Source: Fulvia fulva
Taxonomy: Eukaryota > Ascomycota > Dothideomycetes > Mycosphaerellales > Mycosphaerellaceae
NCBI RefSeq assembly: GCF_020509005.1
Contig: NC_063012.1
Span: 6,944,001-7,008,000 of the forward strand
Length of the DNA stretch: 64,000 nt
Reading direction: 5' to 3'
A program made the translations under genes and the position numbers. This document shows positions 1 through 12,304 of this stretch, piece after piece. The notes beneath the pieces are model-generated. The model had not been told where the DNA came from. It did no database searches and saw only the letters and a program-made list of their open reading frames with translations. Positions within the stretch are counted from its first letter, which is position 1, and the number at the start of each line of letters is the position of its first letter.

Positions 1-3000
1 TAGAGGATTCGAGGCCGTAAAGAGGAAAAGGATAGACGAAGCGACACAAAATATATAGTAGAGTACTTACCTACCGCCGGGACGCCTAAGGGGGCTATAG
101 AGGGCGGCAAATAAAGCTAGATAGATACGAATCTTTAGGTACCCCCTAACGACCGAACGCTAACTAATCTAATAGGATAGCGCGACAAACGAAGGAGCTA
201 TATAGCTAACGAGTGCCCTAATAGACCTTATCCTAGCTAGTCCGTAATGCTAACATAAGCTAACCTTACTGTTATATAGTATAACGTTAATAAAAGTAAG
301 GATAAGGTTCAACTCTACTTCCTCTAGGAACTCGACGACTAAAGGCATTATATCGTAGCGATATAAGAGCTATAGCTAAACCTATATACTCGAAGACCTA
401 CTACCTATACCGACCTACGGTACTATATAGCTATCGAGGGAGGTATAGGCTATACTCTAAGGACATATATATACGTTAGTAAAGCATTACGTACGGACGC
501 CTAGAAGGTAATCTCGTACCCGGAAGGGAGTCAAGGGGACATTACGACTATCTAAATCACTACGAGTCAAGGACCTATCCGGATATATAACGTCTATAAC
601 CCTCCTCCTTAGGGAAGAACGAGTAGAGACCTTAGTACGCTAGTACGACTTAACTAGGTACTCGACTAAGGGGATATAAACTATATCCTCCTAGGCGACT
701 TTAACCTCTACTACCTAACGTAGGGTCTAGAATTCACCCCCCCTTATGTATATCTAGGAGGTAAGCTCCTAGAGATTACGGAAAGTAGGGATATAGAGCT
801 CGTAACCCTAAAGGGTATAGAGACGTAGAAGGTAAGAACAAGCGCGAGTACTATCGACCTATACTTTCTATCGAGGGACGTAGTAATAAGGCTAGTAGAG
901 TATAGACCTAACCTTGCCCTAGAGGTAGGGTTAGACCACATCCCTATCTAGATAACGATAGCGACGGGGATAGAAGAGGAGCTCCGGGGTAAAAAGCGCC
1001 TTAACTAGAAAAAAGCTCCCTAGGAGGAGATCCGGAATCTACTTAGACAGCACCTAAATAATACTAGTATCGGGGAGACGGAAGCCGAGCTTAATAGTAC
1101 GGTAGAATAGATAATAACGACGATATAGTAGGCGGCCGAGGAACATATACTAGAACTAAGGCCCTCGAAGTACTAGAAGCCCTTCTAGACCCTAGAGTAC
1201 TTAGCTAAAGTCAAGGACGTAAGGAGGGCAAGGCGAAAATAGACGAAGGAGCAAAGCTAAGAAGCGTAGGACAAGTACTAGGAAGCAAGTTAGGCAAAGA
1301 AGGCCTAAATACGACGAGATAAGCGATAAGACTAGAGGGTAACTATAGGTCTTATAATAGAGAACCCGGAGTAGATATAGCGGCTTATAAGGTAGGTAAG
1401 GGCCGGAGACGGGGACAGGACACTACACTTCCCCCTAATCTAGGATACGATAGGTACAATATAGATAACGCCGGAAGGGAAGGCGAAGGCGTTTGCCGAC
1501 CACTTCTTTACGATATAGTTAACGGCCGACCTAACGGACATAGAGGGAACGATCTACCCGGAGCCACTCGACATATACTAGATAGTAGGCGAGGAGGAGA
1601 AAAAGGAGATTATAGGAAAGCTAAAGGGCCGTAAGGCCCCGGGACCCGACGGAATCCCAAACCTCCTCCTTAAAGAATATAAAGAAGAAGTCGCCCTATA
1701 CCTCCCCGAACTATTTACGGCTTGCCTACGTAAGGGGTAGTACCTATAGCTATTTAGGCGGTCCCTTATAGTCGTCCTAAAGAAGCTATAGAAGGAAGAC
1801 TATACAAAGCTTAAGTCCTATAGGCCGATCGTACTCCTAAACATAATTAGAAAGATACTAGAGAAGGTCGTAGTAAGAAGAATTATATAGCTCGTCGAGG
1901 ACAACAACCTACTCCTAGAGACATAGATAGGTAGTAGGAGTAAACGATCTACCCTAACGGCTATAGAGCTTATTACCGAACAGATTTATACTCTCTAGTA
2001 CTATAGACGGAATAGGGTTATATTACTATTATCTCTCGACATCTTAGGGGTATTCGATAACGTCTCCTACGAGCGACTCCTCTATATCCTACGGTAAAAA
2101 GGAATCCCGCGGTAGGTAATAAGTTTCGTAAACTCCTTCCTTAAGGAGAGAATAACGTAGATTGTCCTTAGGAAGCGTAAGGAGGGCAACCTTATATATA
2201 TAGAATACGGGATCCCCTAGGGCTTAACACTATCCCCGATCCTCTTCCTAATCTTTATAGCGGACCTAATCCTACTACTCACCTTACTATAAACGTCGGC
2301 CTCGGGGTTTGTCGACGATACGAACATCCTAGCCTAATTAACGACGACCGAAGAAAACTATCGGCTACTTATAGAAAGACACGAGGTATATAAGGAATAG
2401 GTACGTCGACACGGCGCCCGTTTCGCCCCGGAAAAGTACTAGCTTATCCACTTTAGTAAGGTAAGAACCTACTATAATATATAAGTAACGGTAACTATCT
2501 AGGGTTACGTAATAAAGCCCTCTCCCGAATTACGAGTCCTAGGAATCTAGCTAGACCCTAAGCTTAGCTAGAACCCCTAGATTAGGAAAGCCTAGAATAG
2601 AGCCTAGGTTAACGAGGCTATAATAACTAGACTCACAACGTCAATATAGGGAGCTACGTTTAGTAAGGCAAGGGTTATATACAAGACGATCGTAAAACTA
2701 GTAATACTCTACGGGGCCTAGATATAGGGGATAGGAGGAGTAGGTAAACCGATCCCGAAGCGGATAGAGGGACCTCTAAACCGGACGTAGGCCGCGAACC
2801 TTAGACGGATACTAGGAGTCTATAAGATAACGCTAACGAGAGTAGCGGAGGTAGAGACAGGGTCCCCCCTAATTAAACATTATATTAAGGGAATGAGGAT
2901 CTAATACGCTAGGAAGACGGCGGATTATCTAGTATAATAAGCTATTCGGGACTCTACGGAGAAGATCGCTAGGAGGTACGAGCGACTGCCTTGCCTTAGG

Positions 3001-3800
3001 GTACGTTAAAGCTAAAAGCAAGACGACCTACGTACGTTTAAAGTCGTTAAGCGAACCTAGGAGGAGATAGAGAGGAAGGAGGAGGAGGAAAAGGCACGGA
3101 GGAAAAAGGGCAATAAGGCAAAGATATAAAGCCTCGTAGAGTAGGTAGCGGGCTGCCTTTAGGAATAGGAATAGAAAGAGAATCCCCTACCGAATCGAGG
3201 ACCCCTAGCCTTACGCCCCTTCTAGAGACATAACTACCTACTCTACCGTGACCTAATAAGGGCCGAAGCAAGTATCGCAATATAGATTAGGTCCGAACAT
3301 ATCGGGTTAAGGGCCTACCTATATAGAAGGAAAGTCCCGGACGTATATAGCCTAGTATACTAGTATAACCACCCGTTATAGAACCCGGAGCATATAATAC
3401 TACGGTGCCCGTAATAGGTAGAAGGACGAAGCTAGTAGAGAGCTAAGGTAGTAAGACGTGACTACTAGTTAATCGTAACGGATAAGCGAGACGTAAAACG
3501 GATAGTATAGTAGATACTATAGTAGGGCTTTCTTAAACAGTTCGCGCTAGCTAGCGAGACGGAGGAGTAGATAGAGAAGAGGCGGGAGGTCAAGGGGGTG
3601 TAGATAGGGTAGTTATTAGGGCAGGCCTATAATACTAGTATAGCCTTAATAAGGAAAATACGAAAGAAGGTAAGGTTAAGAACGTATAGGAGGGGAGAGG
3701 GGATTATTACTCTATAATACGAGTTTCCTATTTATAACTAGAAGTAGGTAGTATAGCTATATAGGCTAATAGGCTCTATAATAATATAATAAACAATATA
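1..3800 (+). mobile_element. RIP-degraded Tad-like LINE retrotransposon (LINE-1 of this window), left end outside the window
   Basis: Reading the + strand through many in-frame TAG/TAA codons gives a non-LTR retrotransposon ORF2. An endonuclease-type GDFNLYYL motif lies at about 693-716, a reverse transcriptase block GLTLSPILFLIFIADLI at about 2220-2272, and the catalytic GFVDDTNILA motif at about 2305-2335. A conserved LINE C-terminal region follows (LGIxLDPKLS, about 2540-2580, then the LRRILGVYK block near 2810). Stops fall where Gln or Trp is expected, as RIP (CpA to TpA) predicts. An A/T-rich tail near 3780-3830 probably marks the 3' end. ORF1 is not seen because the element is cut by the window edge. 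Certainly non-functional; the family name rests on overall layout only. Confidence 0.85.
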
Positions 3801-4320
3801 TATATATACGTAAACAAAACGTAGATTAGTAAACTTAGACAATACTCCGGTATTAGAAAGAGTTAGAGCTTTTGCTTTTCTACCCGTACTAGTTATAGTA
3901 CTAGTATATACTATATACTTTCTATAAGAGAGATTCTTTGTAAACCCTACCTTCCTACTAAGGTCGCCTCCTAGCTATATATATCTTAGTAAAGAATATT
4001 AACGAGGACTATCTATTCGATAGCCCTTATTAAGACGAGTAATCTACTGAAGTAGTAGCGACCCGCCTACGCTAGTGGCGGCGTAATCGTAGTATAAAGA
4101 ACCCTAAAACTAAGGTTCCGTTCCTCTAACGGTAGACCCTAGAGTTACGGAGTTACGGAGAACAACTACCGAATTAGGAAGCGCGACCTCACCCCGAATA
4201 GTAGCGAAGGATAGTAACTAACGAGAGCTATAGCCTTACGAACATTCTATACTAAGAGCTAAACCGGGGAACAAACTAAGGAAAAACCTAGGACATAAGC
4301 TAAGGCCAATTATATAGATA
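3801..4320. other. Unassigned RIP-affected AT-rich spacer between two LINEs
   Basis: This 0.5-kb stretch lies between the 3' ends of two LINEs in tail-to-tail orientation. It carries the same CpA depletion and TpA excess as its neighbours. I see no recognisable protein motif on either strand and no LTR-like repeat. It may contain the 3' untranslated ends of both elements. Confidence 0.4.
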
Positions 4321-7300
4321 GATGGATTATTTATTCGCCTATTTTAGTGCCCTATAGCCTATATAGGTCTCTCGCTATTTAGGTCTATTTGTATAGGTAG
4401 GAAACCCGATTAACGGATAAAAACCTCCTCGTCTTTACCCTCCTCGTTCTTTCCTATCTTGTCCCTTCGTTCTCCTTCCTTTAGGGTACGCTAGTGTCAT
4501 AGTTATTACTCTATAACTACCTTGCCCGTAACCCTAGTAATGTCCTCCTCTCGATTCCCTTTCTCCCTTCTATTTCCCCGGCTCTTCTCTCTCTCTCCCT
4601 CCTCTCTATCTACCTTTCCGTTTCTACTACTAGGGAGACTTGCTCTAGGTAGTCCTCGTTAAGGATCTATCTTATTACTCTCCTTATATCTTATCTATTC
4701 TAGATAATGGCCTAGTATTGCCTATCTCTTGCCTTCGCCCTCTACTAGCTTCTCCCTTTTACCTACTTAGTACAGTTCAGCACTATATACTCCGGGTTTT
4801 AGGATAGGTAGCTATAGGGGTAACGTTTAGAATCGTATCCTAGGACTCTTCTTTAGTGTAAGTATACTCTTAGTCTAATGTACTTAAAGCGAATCTAGAT
4901 AGCTATACTTACTTCCGCCCTCTTTAGGTCTTTATAGATAAGGTAGTTATACCTCCCGAAGGTCCTAGCTACTAGTAGGGCTCCTAGCCTTACCGGTTTT
5001 TAGTTTTAACGCGTTTCCTATAGGTAACCTACGATCCTTTCTACTTAGCTTTGCTTCTTTTTCCCTTTGTCCCCTATATTAGCTTACTCCCTTAGAGCTT
5101 CTCTCTGTTTAAGGGCTCCTAGGATTTCCTATAATGTTTTTAGGTCTACTTCCTTCTATAGGATTATATATAGCCGGTTAGGTCTTCTCCTCCTCTCCTA
5201 CTAGGTTCTTATCCTTTAAGTAGCTACTTAGATAGTTCCCTAGGCTAGGTATACTGATGTCTTCTCTACGTATTAACACCTTATACCCTAGAGGTACTCC
5301 CTAATAGGGGCTGTACCTGATTCCATTTCTATTGTCCTATAAGGGGTTGACTTGTATACCCCTAGTACTCTCTTTAGGTAGGCTACCTACGCTCTATTAA
5401 GGGAGTCCTTAATTCTCTTCGGGATATGTTTTTCCACTATCTAAATTGCTACTCTATATAGCATTACGGGCTTAAGAATAGCCTTGTATATAGTCTAGGC
5501 CTTTATCAAGGTCGCCCCCTAGGTTAACGTAGTAAGTCTCTCGATTAATTATCTATTAGTGTCCGCTCTCGCTTACGCCTTCTTTACTCGTAGTCCCTAG
5601 CTAAGTTTCGGGTCTAGCTATATCCTAAGGACTCTAAGATCCCTTATAGGATAGGTCTCGAACCCCTAGATTTTTACTAGTACTACTAAGTTGTGTTTTG
5701 TCTTTGCCTTACTAAAATAGATAAGTTAGTACTTGTCCGGTACGAATTTTGCCCTATACTCTCTTGCCTACTTTTCGTATTGTCTATATCTCTCCTCTAG
5801 GAGTACGTAGTTTTCCTCTATAGACCCCGACTACACTAGGATATTTATATTATCTACGAACCCCGATACTAAGGTATTTACTATTTCTAGGAGTAGGGTC
5901 AGGTCGGCTATAAAGAGGAGGAACAGAATTAGGGAGAGTATAGAGCCCTATAGGATGCCCGTGTTCGTAATTAGGGTCTATAGGGCTTTAAAGGACCCTA
6001 GGAGGATCTAGGTTGTTCTGTCCTTAAGGAATGACTATATAAAGTGTACTATCTAGGCTAGGATACTTTTTATTCTAAGGATATATAGGAGCCTTACGTA
6101 GGACACGTTATCGAAAGCCCCTAATATATCTAGTAAAAGTAGTAAGGCTACCTTATTGTTACTATAGTGCTAGATATATCTAATTTGCTCTATGATCAGT
6201 TCGACTACTATAAGGGTAGATCTCCTTTATCTCCCCCCTATTTACGTTACCGGGAGGAGGTTATATTCTTCTACTATTCCGGTAAGCCTTATAGCTACGA
6301 CCTTCTCTAGGAGCTTCCCTAGTATATTTAGTAACGTAATTAGTCTATATAACTTCAACTTAGTATAGTTCTCCTTTTAGGGTTTCCTTAGGACGTAAGT
6401 TAGTAATTGCCTAAAGGCCTTTAGGCAATACCCCTACTTTATATACTAGGTAAAGATTAGCGTAAGTACTAGAGTAATAAGGCTACTACTAGCTTTTAGG
6501 TAATAGTTAGGGATCTTATCTAGGCCTAGGGCTTTATTGCCCTTTACTTTCTTAAAAATATTTCCGATCTCTATAGTAGACACTTACTAGTTAGCCTCCC
6601 TTAGCGGAGGAATGTGTGTTCCTGGGATGTTACTTAGGTCTACCTCTACCTAAGTCCTAAAGAAGTGGTCTACGAATACTTTCGCTTTCCCTATCGGAGT
6701 GATTTACGTTTCCCCGTCTTAGTCCTATATTAAGGGAAACTAGGGCGGGGAGTTTCGTTCCTCGTCTACTTTCCTAGCCTATTCTACTAGTCTCTAGATT
6801 TGTTCCGGGTGTTCTATAATCATCCCTATAGTTGACCTCTACTCCTACGTCTTATCTCTTCTGATCTACGCCTTCTTTGCTTTATACGCGTTGTTATAGG
6901 CTTCCTAGTTTACTTAGGTACGTCGTTACTCCTATCTCCTTCTTACTCTCCTTACCTCCTTGACTTTAGCTATATACTCTAGTGTCTAGTATAGCTTCTA
7001 GTATAGCGACTATCTCTTCTTAGGTATATAGGCCTAGGCTATCCTTTATATAGCTTCTATTAGCTACTCTACTACTGAGTCGATCCCCTCCGTTATATAT
7101 ATATCGTTAATGTTTATATATTCTAGTTCGCCTTCTAGCCGCTACTATACTAGTGTCTAATTGGCCTACTTCTAGTATAGCTTCCTCTTAGGTTCCCTCT
7201 CCTCCTTAACCGTAAGTTAGATGTTAGTTTGGATTAGATAGTAGTCCGATAAGGACTCTAGTTAGTCATTAACTATATAGCTTTCTACCCGTCCTATTAA

Positions 7301-9300
7301 TGCGTAGGATATAAAGTATAGGTCTAGCGTGCTAGAACTGTTGTTTCTAGCCTAAGTTTCTGTTCCCTTTGGCGTGATTAAGTCCATTTGGGCTGTTTCT
7401 ATCTGACTAATAAGCCTCCCTACTAAGAAGTAGTATACTAGGGTGAGGTCCGATCCCTACTTTAGGTAGTAGAGATTGAAATCTCCTATTACGATATTGT
7501 GGTTTTGTTAGTCTATTACTTCCGGGAGCCTTCCTAGCGTATATAGTTATGTACTGCTTCTAGACTCTAGAGGTAGGTTATATACGCTATAGATTAGGAC
7601 CTAGCCTTAAGTTGTTTTTAGCTATACTATAGTGATATCCCTATCGGTTCTCGGCTAGGCCTACTAGTCCTCTACTAGTACCTTCTTACTAATATAGATA
7701 TATGTTCGTAGGACTCCCTCGGTTCTGTTTATTACTACGTAGTATCTCGGGTCTCGTATAGTTAATAGAATCCTAGAGTATAGGTTAATCTACGGTTTCT
7801 ATATTACTATAATGTAGTGTTCCTCCGGGTCTAAGGCTTTTAGAAAGCTCCTTTAGACCTTGTCTTTACTTCTGTTTACATTATACTGAATGATTAATAG
7901 TCTACTAGTATAAGGCATTAGGACATGTTTGTGTCTAGGTCCGTTTAGTCTTACTATTAGTCTTACTATTAGTTTTCCCGTCCCTCCTCCTATTCTTCCC
8001 TTTAGGGTTAGCCCCCTATTATTTGGTTAATTCTTATTTGTCTATTGCTCTACGCTACCTTGTATAAGAACGTTAGTCTCCCTATTACTAGCACTATTTA
8101 TAGCTCCTCTTATAGCCGGGGTCTCTTGTTCGGGTAGGTAGTTCTCTCTAGTTATTTCTATTCACCTACTAGGAACCTAGTTAGTATTGTTACCCTTACT
8201 TCCCGTACTCTCTACTAGGCTAATAGTCTAACTAGGCATTAGTTTGACTATACCGGGTATTTTCTCCTATATACTACGTATCTTATATCCTCCTTCCGTT
8301 TTTAGTACTCTTAGGTCGCGTGATCACTAGTATAGTAGGAGTAGACTAGTATAGCTTTGCTACACTTTAGGGCAATATTTCCGTACTATTAACAGTTGAA
8401 ATATTGAAGGATCCTATAGTTGCTCTAATAGATTTCTATATCTAGCCTCTTAAATTCCTAGTACAACCCTTAGTCTAAGACCTTGTTCGCTTACTCTAGT
8501 GTTATAACCTATAAGATTAGTAAGGAGGCCCTCTTGCCCTCCTCTATCTTCTTCTTGACCTACGCTGCCTTTATAATCTTTAGTCCTAGTACTATTACCT
8601 AGTTTTACCTCTAGAGGTTTAGTATATCCCTTTATATATTAAAGGTTCGTAGGACCCTATACGTAATTACTATAAACTATTAATAGGAGACTTTCGCTAT
8701 GCTCCCGATCTTTAGTGTCTACTCCTTGTTTATTTTAAGGGCCTTCTTGTTCTATACGTATGCTATAAACAGCTTGACCCCTTTATTATCTACCCTTACC
8801 GCTACTATTCCCTTTACTCCGATCTTCTCGACTATCTCCCTCCCGGTCATCTTTCCTATCTCTTCCTTCTCTTTCTAGTCCGTAATATAGACTCGTAGTA
8901 CTATACTCTAGGGGGGGTAGGTTAGCTCGCGATTGTTACCTAGGTCGTTAGGCCCTAGGTCTATCTCGGGTCTCTTTAAGGGTTGTTTCTTACGTTTCGT
9001 ATTACTACCTCGATTACTATATTAATCGTAGTGCTTATTTGTCGTTTAAGCGCCTTTAGTCCCCCGAGTAGTTCGCTTATTACTCCTTTAAGTACTCTCT
9101 CCGGAAATCTCCCTTCTTCTACCGCTACTATCTCTTCCGCCTTCTTATAGAGCGTCCTCTACTCGTCTCCCCCTTACTCTCGGTCGTCTACTACCGTCGT
9201 CGTCGCCATTTTTTCAAGGTCGTTTTTCTCTTCGTAGATATGTCTTAATATATATACTTAGGATCGTTTAGAGCGTCCTTAAGCTCTTTAATAGATAGAT
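4320..9300 (-). mobile_element. RIP-degraded Tad-like LINE retrotransposon (LINE-2), nearly full length
   Basis: On the minus strand, ORF1 appears to start at the ATG at 9209 (MATTT, then a Lys/Glu-rich segment) and ORF2 follows. An endonuclease GDFNLYYLK motif lies at about 7465-7490. The reverse transcriptase catalytic motif reads SGFVDNINIL at about 5845-5875, with Asn at the second catalytic Asp position, and the LRVLRIxLDPKLS block follows near 5600-5640. Many TAG/TAA codons sit at expected Gln/Trp positions. It faces LINE-1 tail to tail and has the same gene order, but its sequence differs enough to be another copy or subfamily. Exact ends are not resolved; short tagatagat-type runs occur near both ends (about 4315 and 9295). 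Inactive. Confidence 0.82.
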
Positions 9301-9419
9301 AGATTTGTTATTTCCCTATTCTAGGACCCTACTCGGCCTATACAGGTATATATCTATTGTTATATACAAAGGGAACCCCGGATAGGTGAAAACCCTTCCC
9401 GCCCCTAACTTCTCCTTAT

Positions 9420-10727
9420 CTAGATTAGCTTTCCCTCTGAACGTACGTAGTCTATATCACTACCCCGTTAGCCCCCGCTCCTAGCCGGTCTCGTCGCGCT
9501 ACGTCGTGTCCTCTCTTCCTATACTACTCCTACTAGGCGGTACTGTTCTAGCCAGCCCTTCTCTAGTATCTAGTTCGTAATACGCCGTAGGTCCTTAACG
9601 TTATTAAGAAGTACCCTAATTATCCGGTTCCTCGCCTTTACTATCTACTCCCCTATTCCTAGCGACTACCTCGGATAGACGAGGAGTACGTACCGTATAT
9701 TCTAGGAGTAATAGCCGTAGGGATAGCTAGTATTTGTATATTCTAGAACCTTCCTAGATAATAGGTACCCCTAGAGGCCGATATATTCGCTTCGTAGTTA
9801 GGTTACTATACTACTCTATACCCTTATAAGGCGGTAGTAGATAAGCTTAGGAGGGTACTTGACTACGGATTTCGTAGCTAACTATTCCTTAGGTTGTCCC
9901 GCTAGCTAAGGGCGTCTACTATACCCTATAACCTAGTTGTTCTACCTCTCTTTCTATAGTCGCTCTATAAACGATTTCTTACCCTCCTATTATATTACTA
10001 GCTATTCGTCCCTTACTCGGTAGTTCGGCTCGTTTCCGGGTCGAATACCCTTATACGCTAGTACTAATTCGCGGGCCCTTACGACTATACTAGCGATGAC
10101 CTTCTATACTAGGTACTATACCGACTTGCCTAAGTAGGAGGTCCGTAGTCCCTAGATATATAGGTCGATCGGCGTTATAGCGGTCTCGTACTTAAGTATC
10201 CTCGTTAGTATCGACTTCTATACCCCGGTAACCTTCCTTAGGCATTAGTTTTAGATCTTTACTAACGGCGCGACGAGTCCCTTTAATAGATAGACCCTCT
10301 TACCTAAGGACTATACTTAGCTACTATAAGTAAGGACTAGCCGTATAATAGCCGTATATAGAAGTCGTAACTACCGAAAGTCCGCCCCCTATATAGACGT
10401 AGTAAGCCTCTAGTATAATGCTATATTCTATTTAGCTTTCCGTAACATTACCTATACGTACTTCCTCTACCGTAGCGCCGGGTCTACCTAAAGTCCGAGG
10501 ATCCTAAGCTTATTTACCGGGTTAGTCGTATACCCCTTTATCTAGATAGAAGCTTATATATTATAGAACCGTAGCCGGCGCGTAAGGTATATTAGATTAT
10601 ACTTTTCTAGGGCAAACCGAGCCCTATACCTCCTAGCCTAGTCCTCGTAGATCTTATACTTCTCTTCTAGTAGCCTATAGTTCTCCTTAGTCGAGGACGA
10701 CTACGCTAGGATGTTCGTTAAGCTCTT
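9420..10727 (-). mobile_element. 5'-truncated LINE fragment (LINE-3): C-terminal part of reverse transcriptase ORF
   Basis: The minus strand reads TNILAxSSSTKENYRLLEE (starting at about 10727), then LRILGLxVDPALR (about 10500), a LTYSS/VxSLGKRVYLLKG block (about 10250-10330) and a C-terminal RARELVLAYKG segment (about 10060-10090). These match, in order, the region just after the FVDD motif and the C-terminal domain seen in LINE-1 and LINE-2. Everything upstream of the FVDD motif is missing, so the copy is 5'-truncated, as is common for target-primed reverse transcription. Stops are at Trp/Gln positions (RIP). Its 3' limit near 9420 is approximate. Confidence 0.7.
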
Positions 10728-11739
10728 TAATACGGTACTAAGCTTTTATTAATTCTAATTAGAATAGTATAGCGTCTACGTCTCGCTAGTCCCGCTCTTC
10801 TACGTACTCGTTACGATCCTACCGAAGTATATTACGGTCTTCTTAGATAGCGTTATAGTCTTTCTATACTAATATTATCTTGTTTTAAGCCTAGTTATAC
10901 TCTTACTATATAAGCTTAGCTTTCTCCTTAGTATCTTCCGCTTCTTTAAGGGCTTAATCCCTCTCTATTCGTACTTTATTACGTTTATCTCGATAATATC
11001 GGTAGACTAGTTTTAGTTAAGCGTAGTTATTAACTATCGATTTGACGTTAAGATAGATAGTATAAGGTCGTAGGTTAACGGCGCGCTAAAAGGCTATCGC
11101 GTCTACTATTCGATAGTTATCGGGGTCGTACTCGAAATCGCTAGCGTCGCGGTCGATATTATCGATTCGAGGAGGTTCTACTAGGTTCATAAACTAGCTA
11201 AAGTCGATACCCTTACTATCGTCTTTATATCTAGATAGGTAAGTATCCTCCTACCGACTCGCCGGCTATTTACCCTATCGTATTAAAGACTCGGTTTTTA
11301 TAGGAGGGACAGGGGTACGTAGAAGAGACGGAGGAAAGTATTTCTAGGTATTACCGCGTAGAGTCTCTTAAGTCTCTACGGGTTATAAAGTCGGTGTCTA
11401 GGAAGCGTAATCCGGATATATACTCGGTATATCACTATTATTACCTCTAAGTATCGAGTCTAGTACCTCCTAGGTTCTCGGGTCGTAGAGGTTCTTTAGC
11501 TACTTAGCTATTAGGCGTAGTTCTAATCTAGGGCGTATACTAGTCCGGTTACTTGTCCTTAAGGATAGGCGAGAGCGTTCGTTATTAGCTATACTAGCGT
11601 AGTAGTTCGCGACTCGGTCGCGTCGTACTTACGACTTAGTCGCTTAGTATTAGTATCGTACTTACGTAGAGTTTAGCTCTCTACTTTTAAAGGCGTAACT
11701 AACTATTACGGGCGAGGGGGCTATAGTATAGTCTAGTAA
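10728..11739 (-). mobile_element. Remnant of a third Gypsy-type element: coiled-coil gag N-terminal part
   Basis: On the minus strand one frame runs, with RIP stops at Gln positions, through an acidic segment (about 11130-11180, IDRDASDFEYDPDNYR) into a long Lys/Glu/Gln-rich heptad-like coiled coil (about 10750-10990). The same layout, a coiled coil in the N-terminal half of gag, occurs in Gypsy B of this window. The frame stops matching at about 10727, where LINE-3 begins. On the right it is cut by Gypsy A at 11740. The 23573-24081 segment beyond Gypsy A would be its continuation if Gypsy A inserted into it. Assignment as gag is an inference from layout. Confidence 0.45.
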
Positions 11740-12258
11740 TGTTATAGTTTCCCTATAGAGTGTATAGAAGGTAGGGACAGAAGAGCCTTAGAGTGCTTAG
11801 AAGTCGTTAAGAAGTGAAAGTCTAGCTTAGTATATAAGCGCTAAGAATTATATACCCCGTAATATTCACTACGGGACCTAGCCCTCCAAATTCACTACTC
11901 TACTAAACCTTAATAGATTCACTTTAGCTCGTAACTATATAACTTATAGTACTTCCGCGAGTACCCGCGACTACGCTAGACCCTAGAAGAAGCACGTAGA
12001 AGACTCGGAACGTAGGGCAGGTTAGAATAAGGTTTTAAGCAAAGCTATTAAGCGCGGCTTCGTACGGGTTAGCTCTATTAATACGGGGACACGTACTCGC
12101 GAGGGTCGCGTATAAGTATCTAGCCTTCCCCAGGCCTCTCTTGCTTTCTTCGTCTTTCGTTTTGTATAGCAATTATACTATACCCTTTATATCTATACTT
12201 CGTACCTACATTCTCGCTTTTACTCTTATATCTTATAGGCTAGGGTCTCGCCCTAATA
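11740..12258 (+). repeat. 5' LTR of Gypsy A
   Basis: This copy matches 23054-23572 over its whole length of 519 bp. It begins TGTTATAG and ends CCCTAATA, from an original TG...CA (partner ends CCCTAACA). Differences between the copies are mostly C/T or G/A in CpA/TpG context. The shared GAGGGTCGCG and CTTCGTCTTTCG blocks are unmutated CpG-rich parts. Confidence 0.93.
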
Positions 12259-12304
12259 TTACGAAAGACTAATAAACCGTTAACTACTCGAGTCATTCTT
12301 ATAG

